DNA of 64,000 nucleotides. Source: Pseudolabrys sp. Its GTDB lineage: Bacteria; Pseudomonadota; Alphaproteobacteria; Rhizobiales; Xanthobacteraceae. The notes below the pieces were generated by a model. It did no database searches, was not told the origin of the DNA, and saw only the letters and a list, made by a program, of their open reading frames with translations. Shown here piece by piece: positions 26,913 through 35,690 of the stretch. How positions within the stretch are numbered: the first letter of the stretch is position 1; each line of letters starts with the position of its first letter. The position numbers were made by a program, and so were the translations under genes. The stretch lies in contig JAURVZ010000086.1 in assembly GCA_030655215.1 (NCBI GenBank), positions 62,001-126,000 on the forward strand. The letters run 5' to 3'.

Positions 26913-28643
26913 TTAAACCGGCGGGTGCGGAATCGCCGCCAGCAAATCACGCGTATAGGCCGCTTCCGGTGCTTCCATAACGCGCTGGGTCGGGCCTTGT
27001 TCAACAATCCGCCCCGTGTTCATGACGATGACACGGTCGCACAGCAAGCGGACGACATTGAGATCGTGCGAGACGAAAAGATAGCTCATCCCCAGCTCAT
27101 CCTTGAGATCCTGCAGCAGGTTGAGAACGACCGCCTGCACCGAAACGTCGAGCGCCGCGGTCGGCTCGTCAAGAATGATCAGGTCCGGCTTCAGCGCAAT
27201 GGCGCGGGCAATGCCGACGCGCGCCTTCTGTCCGCCGGACAATTGATGCGGAAAGCGGTCGAGGAACTGCAGAGGCAATCCGACTTGCGTCGCCAGTTCC
27301 TCGCATTTGGCGCGCAACGCGCCGCGGGAAATGTCGCTGAGCCGCAAGAGCGGATCGGCAATGGCGCGCGCCGCGGTGAATCGCGGATTAAGGCTGTCAG
27401 TCGGATCCTGAAACACCATCTGGATCTTCTTGCGCTGCGGCAGCGTGGCGAAGTTGCGCGCCGGAATGGCGCCGATGTCCTCGCCGCCGAAAGCGATGGT
27501 CCCGGAGGTCTTGTCGATCAGCCGCATGAGCATCATCGACGTCGTCGACTTGCCGCAACCGGATTCGCCAACCAGGCCGACGCTCTCGCCGCGCCCGATG
27601 GTGAAGCTGATGCCGTCGACGGCGCGGAATACTTCGTTCTCCGGCACCGGCGTCGTGCCGAACATTTTCTTAATCGATGTGCTGACGCCCTTGCGCGGGT
27701 ATTCCTTCACCAGATTCTCGACAACCAGCAGTGGCGCCTCATCGGCCAACACCGGCTTGTTCGCCAAAGGCCGCGCACGTGCCGCTTCATCTTCCGGCAG
27801 CAGGTCACGCAAGGTAATGCCGGGCCGCGGCGTCGCGCGCATCAGCTTGCGCGTATAGGCATGCGCCGGCGCCTTGAAGATCGTTTCCGATGGCGAGGTC
27901 TCGACGACGAGACCTTTCTCCATCACCACGACCTTGTCGCAATAGGCTGCGGCGAGGCCGAGATCATGGGTGATGAGGATGGTCGACATGCCGCGCTCGC
28001 GCGTCAGTTCGACGACGAGGTCCATCACCGCCTTCTGCGTCGTGACGTCGAGGCCGGTGGTCGGCTCGTCGGCGATGAGCAGCTGCGGCCGGCAGGCCAG
28101 TGCCAGCGCAATAACGACGCGCTGGCACATGCCACCCGACAGTTCGAACGGATAGGCGTGGTAGCGCTCCTTCGGCCGGGCGATGCGTACCTGCTCGAGC
28201 ACTTCGATCGCTTTGTCGGCAACAGATTCATTGCCGACCTGGGCGTGCTGCAGCAGCACGTCCTCGATCTGATGGCCGATCTTGCGGATCGGATTAAGCG
28301 CCAGCCGCGGCGACTGGAAGATCATCGACATTTCGCGGCCGCGCAAATCGCGCATCTCGCTTTCCGGCGCGGCGCGGAGGTCAAGCCCGGAGAACAGCAC
28401 CGAGCCTTCGGCAATCGAGCCGGCACGGTCGAGAATGCGCATCACCGCGTAGGAGGTGACCGACTTGCCCGAGCCGGACTCGCCGACAATGCCGAGCGTC
28501 TCGCCTTTGGCGAGCGTAATGTTGACCTTTTTCACGGCCTGCACGGTGCCGCGCCGCGTGGCGAATTCGACGGTCAGGTTGCGGATGTCGAGCAGCGGCA
28601 GCGCCGTGCCGACATCGACTTCGGGAGTTGGTGCTTTCAGCAT
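26913..28643 (-). CDS. Dipeptide/oligopeptide-type ABC ATPase, two-domain (DppD-DppF fusion)
   Basis: A 576-residue protein holding two complete ATPase domains of the oligopeptide family. Domain 1 has GESGSGKSV, LSGGMCQRVVIALAL and LLIADEPTTGLD. Domain 2 has [24 protein letters not shown] and LIILDEPTAALD. Each carries the family C-terminal segment (for example HAYTRKLMRATP). The two-in-one arrangement is like GsiA/YejF. ATG 28643 with GGAGG upstream is chosen, 1 base after the permease stop. It powers import through the permeases encoded upstream. Confidence 0.94.
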   Translation of the reverse strand: MLKAPTPEVDVGTALPLLDIRNLTVEFATRRGTVQAVKKVNITLAKGETLGIVGESGSGKSVTSYAVMRILDRAGSIAEGSVLFSGLDLRAAPESEMRDLRGREMSMIFQSPRLALNPIRKIGHQIEDVLLQHAQVGNESVADKAIEVLEQVRIARPKERYHAYPFELSGGMCQRVVIALALACRPQLLIADEPTTGLDVTTQKAVMDLVVELTRERGMSTILITHDLGLAAAYCDKVVVMEKGLVVETSPSETIFKAPAHAYTRKLMRATPRPGITLRDLLPEDEAARARPLANKPVLADEAPLLVVENLVKEYPRKGVSTSIKKMFGTTPVPENEVFRAVDGISFTIGRGESVGLVGESGCGKSTTSMMLMRLIDKTSGTIAFGGEDIGAIPARNFATLPQRKKIQMVFQDPTDSLNPRFTAARAIADPLLRLSDISRGALRAKCEELATQVGLPLQFLDRFPHQLSGGQKARVGIARAIALKPDLIILDEPTAALDVSVQAVVLNLLQDLKDELGMSYLFVSHDLNVVRLLCDRVIVMNTGRIVEQGPTQRVMEAPEAAYTRDLLAAIPHPPV

Positions 28644-28644
28644 G

Positions 28645-29538
28645 TTACGTCCTCCGCTGCGGGTCGACGAGGTCACGCAAACCATCGCCGAGCAGGTTGA
28701 AGGTGAACACCGCGATCATCAGCGCGGCGCCGGGGAACAGCGCGATCCACCATTCGCCGGAAATGATGTTGGCGGCGCCTTCGGCGACCATGATGCCCCA
28801 TTCCGGCGTCGGCGGTTTGACGCCGAGGCCGATGAAGGAGAGGCCCGCCGCATTGAGGATGGCGTAGCCCATGGTCAGCGAGATCTGCACCATCATGATC
28901 GGCATGATGTTCGGCAGGATATGCGCCAGCAGGATGCGGTAGTCGCCATTGCCCGAGAGCCTCGCCGCCTGCACGAAGCCGGCTTCGCGCCGGACGTTTG
29001 CTTCGGCGCGGGCGACGCGGACATAAAGCGGGAAGTTCACGATCGCGGTGGCGATGACGATGTTGGTCACCGTGTTGCCGAGCGCGGCGACAATGCCCAT
29101 AGCCAGCACGAACAGCGGGAAGGCCATGATCGTGTCCGCGATGCGGCTGACAATGCGGTCGGTCCAGCCGCCGAAGAAGCCGGCGGCAATGCCGGCAAAG
29201 CCGCCCATGATGAACACCAAAATCACCGAGGCGATGGCGATGATGAAGTCGAGCCGTGTGGCGACAATGACGCGGCTGAAAATGTCGCGACCAAGCTGGT
29301 CAGTGCCGAACCAATGCGCCATGGACGGCGCTTTCAACGCCTGCGCGGTGTTGCTGGCCAGCGGGTCGTAGGGGACGATGTAGGGCCCGAACAAAGCCAG
29401 CAGCGCGATCAGCGCGAACAGGCCGAAGGCTAATCCGGTCACCGGATTGTCCTTCATGATGTAGAGTGCGTGGCTCAGGACAGAGTTGGAGCTGTGCTTC
29501 GGCGCGGCGACGGGGGCGATGGTCACTGTTTCGGTCAT
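28645..29538 (-). CDS. Dipeptide-type ABC transporter permease, DppC type
   Basis: A 297-residue permease. The short N-terminal segment LSHALYIMKDNPVTGLAFGL precedes the first membrane helix. The family motif DQLGRDIFSRVI and the coupling loop VQAARLSGNGDYRILLAHIL mark the DppC/OppC branch. Its start overlaps the stop of the DppB-type gene by 4 bases (ATGA). Confidence 0.94.
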   Translation of the reverse strand: MTETVTIAPVAAPKHSSNSVLSHALYIMKDNPVTGLAFGLFALIALLALFGPYIVPYDPLASNTAQALKAPSMAHWFGTDQLGRDIFSRVIVATRLDFIIAIASVILVFIMGGFAGIAAGFFGGWTDRIVSRIADTIMAFPLFVLAMGIVAALGNTVTNIVIATAIVNFPLYVRVARAEANVRREAGFVQAARLSGNGDYRILLAHILPNIMPIMMVQISLTMGYAILNAAGLSFIGLGVKPPTPEWGIMVAEGAANIISGEWWIALFPGAALMIAVFTFNLLGDGLRDLVDPQRRT

Positions 29539-30548
29539 CCTTCAAGCCTCACGCGTGGGTCGATGACGCCATAGAGAATGTCGATGAGCAGGTTGAGCAG
29601 CACGTAGAGCACCGCCATGGTCAGGACGAAGCCTTGCACCGGCGCGAAGTCGGATTGCAGCAGTGCCTCGACCGCGTACGAGCCGATGCCCGGCCAGGCG
29701 AATACTTTTTCGACCAGCACGTTGGCGCCGAGCAGGAACGAGAACACCATGCCGAGCGTGGTGACGACCGGCAGCATCGCGTTGCGGAAGGCGTAAGTGA
29801 TGATGACGGTGCGACCGTCGAGGCCGGAGGCGCGCGCGGTGCGTACGAATTCCGAAGCCAGCACCGCCAGCATCGAGGCGCGCGTCATGCGTGCGATCGG
29901 CGCCAGCGAGAAGATGCAGAGCGTCGCCGCCGGCAGGATCAACTGACTCAACGTGGCGCGGAAGGTTTCCCAGTTACCGGTGACGAGGCTATCGATAAGA
30001 TAGAAGCCGGTATAATTCGGCGGCGCGCTGGTGAAGGCATCGAGCCGGCCGATAGGCGCCGGCGACCAGCCGAGAATGTAATAGAAGACATAGACCAGCA
30101 GCAGGCCGGTGAAGAACACCGGCAGCGACACGCCGGCAGTGGCGACAACGCGGCAGGTGTGGTCGATCCACGAGCCTTGTTTGACCGCGGCGAGAATGCC
30201 GAGTGGAACGGCAATCATCATCGAAAGGATCAGGCCGAGCAATGTCAGTTCGGCGGAAGCGGGCAGGCGGCTGACGATTTCGGTGGTGACCGGGCGGCCG
30301 GTCGACAATGAATTGCCGAGATTGCCCTGCGTCAGATCCTTGACGTAACGGATGAACTGCTCCGGTAGCGGCTTGTCGAGGCCGAGCGAGACGCGGATCT
30401 GTTCGACCGCTTCCTTGCTCGCGGCGGGCCCGGCGAAATAAGCCGCCGGATCGCCGGGCAATGCGCGCGTCAGCAGGAAGGTGACGATGATGACGCCGAT
30501 CAGAGTCGGGAGAACGGTGAGAAGTCTCTTGCCGATGGTGGTCAGCAT
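29535..30548 (-). CDS. Dipeptide-type ABC transporter permease, DppB type
   Basis: A 337-residue permease with the DppB/OppB N-terminus (TIGKRLLTVLPTLIGVIIVT followed by FLLTRALPGDPA), about six membrane helices, and the coupling loop FVRTARASGLDGRTVIITYA. ATG 30548 is preferred over an in-frame start 36 bases upstream because the latter adds a charged, non-family extension. It forms the channel with the DppC-type protein. Confidence 0.94.
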   Translation of the reverse strand: MLTTIGKRLLTVLPTLIGVIIVTFLLTRALPGDPAAYFAGPAASKEAVEQIRVSLGLDKPLPEQFIRYVKDLTQGNLGNSLSTGRPVTTEIVSRLPASAELTLLGLILSMMIAVPLGILAAVKQGSWIDHTCRVVATAGVSLPVFFTGLLLVYVFYYILGWSPAPIGRLDAFTSAPPNYTGFYLIDSLVTGNWETFRATLSQLILPAATLCIFSLAPIARMTRASMLAVLASEFVRTARASGLDGRTVIITYAFRNAMLPVVTTLGMVFSFLLGANVLVEKVFAWPGIGSYAVEALLQSDFAPVQGFVLTMAVLYVLLNLLIDILYGVIDPRVRLEG

Positions 30549-30632
30549 GTTGGTTCTCTGCTTGTCCCGGGCGCAGCGCAGCACTCTTTGATGCGCTGCT
30601 GACCCGGGATCGTTACGACAACGGAGAGTGGA

Positions 30633-32249
30633 TCAACCCTTGACGAAGGTGCGGTAATCAAGCCGCCGGTGGAACCAGTACTGGTAGCCGGTGACGTTCT
30701 TCTGCATCGCGACGTTCACGTAAGGCTGGTACAGCGGAATGCGTGGCATGTCGGCAAAAGCCGTATCGACCATGCCCTTCACGTCCGCTTCGTACTTCGC
30801 CTTGTCGCCGTTCGCCGCCGCGGTAACAGCGCCGTCGATGAAGGCATCGCACGTTGCCGACTGATAGCTCATCGTGTTGAAGATCGAATTCTTGCCGTGA
30901 TAGCACCAGATGAAGAAGTACTCCGGGTAATCGAGCCAGCCGGAGAAGACATTGGTGTAAAGCGGCATCGTCTTCTTGTTCAGTTCGGTGCGCCAGTTGG
31001 CGCCGGGGATCTTGTTGATCGAGACCTTGATGCCGACCTGCGCCAGACTTTCCTGCACCAGCACGCAGAGCGGCTCGTTGACGCCGGCAAAGCCCAAGTC
31101 GAACGAGATCGTTGTCTCGAAGCCGTTCGGGAAGCCAGCCTCGGCGAGTAGCGCCTTGGCCTTGGCAATGTCGGTGTTGTACTTGGTCGCCTGCGGCCAA
31201 GCGACTTGCGTCGGCGCATCCGGCGCCGCGCCGAAGCTCGGCTTGGCGAGGCCGAACAGCACCGCATCCATGATCTTCTGGTACGGAATGGCGTAAGCCA
31301 CCGCCTGCCGCACCTTCGGATTGTTGAACGGTGGCTGCGTCACGTTCATGCCGATGTATTGGACGCCGTTCGAATAAGGCGTGGAGACGATCGACAGTTT
31401 GCCGGCGCTCTTGAGTTCGACGAAGTCCTTGTTCGGCAGATCGTAGGAGATGTCGGCATCGCCACGCTCGAGCAGCGCGCGGCGGTTGCCGGCGGACGGG
31501 ACGATTCGCCAGATGATTTTCTTGGTCTCCGGCAGCTTGCCGCCGACCCAGGCGTCATTGCGCTCCATGATGACTTCGGTGCCGGGCACCCAGCTCGTCA
31601 CCTTGTAGGCGCCGGAGCCCGCGGTGTTCTGCTTGGTGTATTCGAGGCCCCACGGATCCTTCTCGGTGGCGTTTTTCTTCACCAGTTCGGAGTTGATGAT
31701 GCAGGGCACGATGGTCGCCACGTCGGGAATCGTCAGGCGATCCTTGCGGGCGAAGTCGATGCGGAACGTGTTGTCGTCAACGACGACGAACTGTTCCGGC
31801 TTGGTCAGCGAACCGGCCGACATCTGGAAGGTCGGGAAGCCGCCGACGCTGACGGAGCGGTCGAGCGACCACTTGACGTCCTTGGCGGTGACCGGCGTGC
31901 CGTCCTGGAATTTCGCGTTCTTCTTCAGTTTGAAGGTGGCGGACATGTCGCCGACATTCATGTCCTCGGCCAATTCCATCTTGAACTTGTCGCGGTCGTA
32001 ATAGGGCGTGCCGTTGACGTCTTTCATCTCGTGGCTTATCAGCCGGTCGTAGCAATTCCACGACACCTCATAGCCGGGCACGTTGGTGCCGACGCCGTGG
32101 ATATCGATGTTGTTGGGGCCACTTTCGGAGACGATGAGCAGCGTCTCCTTGCGTGACTGCGCTTTGGCCGAATTGATAACGGATGGCCCCGGGACCGCGG
32201 CTGTTGCCGCCAGTGCAGTAGCCTTTTTGAGAAATTCACGACGCTTCAT
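30633..32249 (-). CDS. Dipeptide-type ABC transporter substrate-binding protein (Tat-type signal)
   Basis: A 538-residue family 5 solute-binding protein. A twin-arginine-type signal (MKRREFLKKATALAATAAVP) ends near NSAKAQS. The mature protein has the family motifs KLKKNAKFQDGTPVTAKDVK and QAVAYAIPYQKIMDAVLFG. It begins the minus-strand operon: binding protein, two permeases, double ATPase, GntR regulator. Ligands of this family range from peptides to glutathione, sugars and nickel. No specific ligand can be read here. Confidence 0.94.
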   Translation of the reverse strand: MKRREFLKKATALAATAAVPGPSVINSAKAQSRKETLLIVSESGPNNIDIHGVGTNVPGYEVSWNCYDRLISHEMKDVNGTPYYDRDKFKMELAEDMNVGDMSATFKLKKNAKFQDGTPVTAKDVKWSLDRSVSVGGFPTFQMSAGSLTKPEQFVVVDDNTFRIDFARKDRLTIPDVATIVPCIINSELVKKNATEKDPWGLEYTKQNTAGSGAYKVTSWVPGTEVIMERNDAWVGGKLPETKKIIWRIVPSAGNRRALLERGDADISYDLPNKDFVELKSAGKLSIVSTPYSNGVQYIGMNVTQPPFNNPKVRQAVAYAIPYQKIMDAVLFGLAKPSFGAAPDAPTQVAWPQATKYNTDIAKAKALLAEAGFPNGFETTISFDLGFAGVNEPLCVLVQESLAQVGIKVSINKIPGANWRTELNKKTMPLYTNVFSGWLDYPEYFFIWCYHGKNSIFNTMSYQSATCDAFIDGAVTAAANGDKAKYEADVKGMVDTAFADMPRIPLYQPYVNVAMQKNVTGYQYWFHRRLDYRTFVKG

Positions 32250-32556
32250 GACAAAACCCTCCCGATGGAACTATCGGGATAAGCGCAAAGGTCGTGCCAA
32301 GTGCGGAGCGATCATATTGGCCGCTTATCTCGTTGATCTAGAATAAGAAACTTCAAATGGCGCGGCTTTAATCAGCCGACAAAAGGATAGGCTATTGCAT
32401 ACAGTAGCGATGCAAATGCCGTTTTAATTGGCATAATTTCCGAACTGTATACCGTTAAGGCGGGACACTCCGTGCTTGCCGACGGCAACGTGTCCATCGT
32501 AGATTACGCAACCTAAAAGGGCATAATGGCACTGAGGCAACTCAGGGGGGGCGACC
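32250..32556. promoter_or_regulatory. Divergent promoter region between the peptide transporter operon and the patatin gene
   Basis: 307 bases, A/T-rich compared with the flanks and without a gene. Possible elements: a GTATAC-centred imperfect dyad at 32443-32456 (two mismatches), of the kind bound by GntR/FCD proteins; a perfect TTGCC-GAC-GGCAA dyad at 32476-32488; and a plausible plus-strand promoter TTGCCG (32476-32481), 18-base spacer, TAGATT (32500-32505) ahead of the patatin gene. All are by eye. Confidence 0.4.
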
Positions 32557-35532
32557 GTGGGGCCGTTGTCGATCGAGCAAGTCCTGGCCGCGGAAGCCAG
32601 AGCCATCCATGACCTGCGCAATCCCGAGATCAAGGCGGTCGTTGATAGGCTCGATCAACTCGCGGCGGCCGCGGCAAAACCTGACAGCAAGCGCGCGCAG
32701 AAGGATTCGGATGAACGCAGCGGCGTTGAGGAAGAACGGCAGGTGGTGCGCGATCGCAGGGAATTCTATCGCGAACTCGGCAAACTCAGGAGCGCGGCAC
32801 TTTGCCTGTCCGGTGGCGGAATTCGAAGCGCCACGTTTGGCCTCGGCATCATCCAGGCGCTGGCGCAATACAGGCTGGATGGCGAACCGGCGGAGAAGCG
32901 CATCACCCGCGATGCGTACGAGGCGAATGCCAACGAATGCCTGCTGAGCCGATTTCACTATCTGTCGACGGTGTCGGGCGGCGGTTATATCGGTTCGTGG
33001 CTGTCGGCATGGCGGCAGCGCAACGACTTCCCGACGGTGTGGCGAAATTTGTCGAGCCGGCCAGACGGGCCGGATGTCGAGGCGCCTGAGATTTCGTGGC
33101 TTCGCGCCTACAGCAATTACCTGACGCCCAAAGTTGGCCTGTTCTCCGCAGATACATGGACCGGCATTGCCATCTACATCCGAAATTTATTGCTGAACTG
33201 GCTGGTGATCATTCCGGCGGTAGCCGTTGTGCTCGCCGTTCTCAAGATGATCGTCACCGGTTCGGTCTGGCTTGCCGGCATTGATCAGGTCTGGTGGCCG
33301 CATGCGCTTAGTTTGCTGGCTGGCATCGCCTGCCTGATCTTGGCGCAGAGATTTGCCACGCACTATCGCCCGACGCGGCGGCCGCCACCGCCACCTCTCC
33401 CGAAGCCACCCGCCGAGCGCGTCGATCCGAACAACATCGACCAGACGCGCTATCTGTTGAATGGCCTGATCTGGAGCCTGCTCTCGGCATTGCTGGTGAC
33501 AAGCACGCTGACTTCCGCGGTTGGCGTAAGGCTCGCTGGCGACGCTTCTAGCGGGGGGGCGCTTATATTGGGCGCTGTCGCCGGAATGATCATTTACGCC
33601 TTAGGCTGGATTGCCGGCTTGCCGGAGAACAACCGGCTGAAGGACTTTCTGCGCTGGTCGGCGTCCGGGTCGGTCTATGGCGGGCTTGTCGGTCTCGGCG
33701 CCTATCTCTTCACGCTGATGATGCCCTATGCCGACATTTGCCCGCGGTCGATCTGGAACCTGCTCATTCCCATTGTCTTCGGCGTGCCGTGGGTGCTGTT
33801 CTCGCAGTTGGCCGCCGACATGATCTTCGTCGGGCTGGTCAGCTATGAGGCCAATTCGGACTCCGACCGGGAATGGCTTGGCCGCGCTGCCGGGTGGCAG
33901 GCCGCCACGGCGGTGATCTGGATTCTGGCGACCTTCATCACCTTCGCCGGCGGCTATTTCCTTCTCGACGACGTCTACGGCAAACACATCGCTCCCTATC
34001 TCGTTTCCGCCGGCGGCATCTCCGGTGCGCTGACCGCATGGCTCGGCAAGAAAGGCTCCGGCGACGCCAAACCGAAGCTGGAGAAACAACCGGCCTCGGC
34101 CATCGCCAAGAAATTCGGCATGGCGCTGGCAGGTCCGGTCTTCGCCGCGCTGCTTGTGGTCGGCATATCCGTTGTGCTCGACAAGCTGTTGCTCGGCCGC
34201 TCCCTGCTTCTCGGGCTGACCGAGAAAACCTGGACGACCAGCTATATTCTCATCTGGCTTTCGATCGGCCTTGCGGTCGCCTTTGTCATTGCCTGGATTG
34301 CATCGCGCAACGTCAACATCAACCGCTTCTCGATCCATGCGCTGTATCGCAACCGGCTGGTGCGCGGCTATCTCGGTGCATCGCGCCCGGATCGTTATCC
34401 GGACCGCTTCACCGGTTTCGACGAAGACGACAACCCGGACATTCACGAACTCTGGCCGCCCAAGGCGATCGAGCCGAGCAAGAAGAACACCTATTGCCTG
34501 TTCCACGTTGTCAACATCACGCTCAACATCGTCGAGGCGACACGCCTTGCCTGGCAGCAGCGCAAGGCTGAATCCTTCACCGTCACGCCGTTGCACTCCG
34601 GCACGTTCCACAAGGGCTACCGGCCGAGCATTGAATACGCCAGCCCGCGCGGCGGGATCTCGCTCGGCACCGCCATGGCAATTTCCGGCGCGGCGGCAAG
34701 CCCGAACATGGGCTACAACTCGTCCACATCGGTAACGCTGCTGCTTGCGCTTTTCAATGTGCGACTCGGCTGGTGGCTCGGCAATCCCGGCAAGGAAGGC
34801 GAGAGCACCTATCAGGAAGAAGGCCCGTCGACGGCCATCCGACCCCTGGTCGAAGAGACGTTCGGTCTGACCACAGATACCAAGCCCTGGGTTTATCTGT
34901 CCGACGGCGGTCACTTCGAAAATCTCGGCATCTACGAAATGGTACGGCGGCGCAACCGCTTTATCCTTGTCGTCGATGGCGGCTGCGATCCGGATTACAA
35001 ATTCGAGGATCTCGGCAACGCCATTCGCAAGATCTACATCGATCTTGGCGTTCGCATTTTCATCAAGGACCTCGACCAGCTGCGAAACCGGCCGACCGCT
35101 GACGTGCTGGCCGTGGCGATAAAAGCGCTGGGCGAGGCGGAGGAGAAAGACAAACCGCCGATCCCGTACTTTGCGGTCGGCACGATTGGCTACCGGGAAG
35201 CCGATGGCGATGAATGCGAGGACGGCGTGCTGCTTTACGTCAAGCCGGCCTATCACGGCGTCAGCAGCGTCGAGGATGCCGGCGTGCGCAGCTATGCCAA
35301 TGAAAGCCAGAGCTTCCCGCACGAGCCAACCGGCGACCAGTGGTTCACCGAGTCGCAATTCGAAAGCTATCGCTCGCTGGCTTTCGATATCGCCCGCACC
35401 TTCATGAAGGGCCAGAAGATCATTCCGCCTTCTGAGAGAGAAGTGGCAACCGCGAAAGAGCAGGGGTCAAAGGCCCCTGGCAGCAGGAGCCTCGGTAGCC
35501 TCCTTGGCTCGCTGGCGCCGACTGTTCGCTAG
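32557..35532 (+). CDS. Membrane-embedded patatin-like phospholipase
   Basis: A 991-residue protein. The patatin oxyanion-hole motif GGGIRS is at residues 86-91 and the nucleophile elbow STVSGGGYIG has Ser140. The partner aspartate is Asp783 in SDGGHFENLG. Between Ser140 and Asp783 lie roughly eight or more hydrophobic segments (about residues 205-600), so the lipase domain is interrupted by a membrane domain. Patatins cleave acyl chains from glycerolipids. The start is a GTG at 32557 preceded by GGGGGGGCGA-type sequence. The cytochrome and GMC-fusion genes follow on the same strand with a 158-base gap. The C-terminus is Ser/Gly-rich. Patatin identity is firm; substrate and side of action are not. 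Confidence 0.88.
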   Translation: MGPLSIEQVLAAEARAIHDLRNPEIKAVVDRLDQLAAAAAKPDSKRAQKDSDERSGVEEERQVVRDRREFYRELGKLRSAALCLSGGGIRSATFGLGIIQALAQYRLDGEPAEKRITRDAYEANANECLLSRFHYLSTVSGGGYIGSWLSAWRQRNDFPTVWRNLSSRPDGPDVEAPEISWLRAYSNYLTPKVGLFSADTWTGIAIYIRNLLLNWLVIIPAVAVVLAVLKMIVTGSVWLAGIDQVWWPHALSLLAGIACLILAQRFATHYRPTRRPPPPPLPKPPAERVDPNNIDQTRYLLNGLIWSLLSALLVTSTLTSAVGVRLAGDASSGGALILGAVAGMIIYALGWIAGLPENNRLKDFLRWSASGSVYGGLVGLGAYLFTLMMPYADICPRSIWNLLIPIVFGVPWVLFSQLAADMIFVGLVSYEANSDSDREWLGRAAGWQAATAVIWILATFITFAGGYFLLDDVYGKHIAPYLVSAGGISGALTAWLGKKGSGDAKPKLEKQPASAIAKKFGMALAGPVFAALLVVGISVVLDKLLLGRSLLLGLTEKTWTTSYILIWLSIGLAVAFVIAWIASRNVNINRFSIHALYRNRLVRGYLGASRPDRYPDRFTGFDEDDNPDIHELWPPKAIEPSKKNTYCLFHVVNITLNIVEATRLAWQQRKAESFTVTPLHSGTFHKGYRPSIEYASPRGGISLGTAMAISGAAASPNMGYNSSTSVTLLLALFNVRLGWWLGNPGKEGESTYQEEGPSTAIRPLVEETFGLTTDTKPWVYLSDGGHFENLGIYEMVRRRNRFILVVDGGCDPDYKFEDLGNAIRKIYIDLGVRIFIKDLDQLRNRPTADVLAVAIKALGEAEEKDKPPIPYFAVGTIGYREADGDECEDGVLLYVKPAYHGVSSVEDAGVRSYANESQSFPHEPTGDQWFTESQFESYRSLAFDIARTFMKGQKIIPPSEREVATAKEQGSKAPGSRSLGSLLGSLAPTVR

Positions 35533-35690
35533 CCCGCGCCGCGCGAAAGTCACTGGCTGTGAAATCACCGGTTGCACGGAATGCGGGTTTGTATCAGGAT
35601 GCGCCATCTTAGGTTGCATCGGGCTACTTACGAAACTTACGCGTTTTCAAAGGGCTAAGCGGCAAAGCGCGCCGGAAAATGGGGGATGCG

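Noticed and set aside
26670-28700. A 676-residue plus-strand open frame across the GntR and double-ATPase genes
   Set aside because: It is antisense to clear ATPase motifs on the minus strand, and its translation is His/Arg-rich with no family pattern.
33601-35358. A 585-residue minus-strand open frame
   Set aside because: It is antisense to the patatin gene, whose catalytic motifs are on the plus strand.
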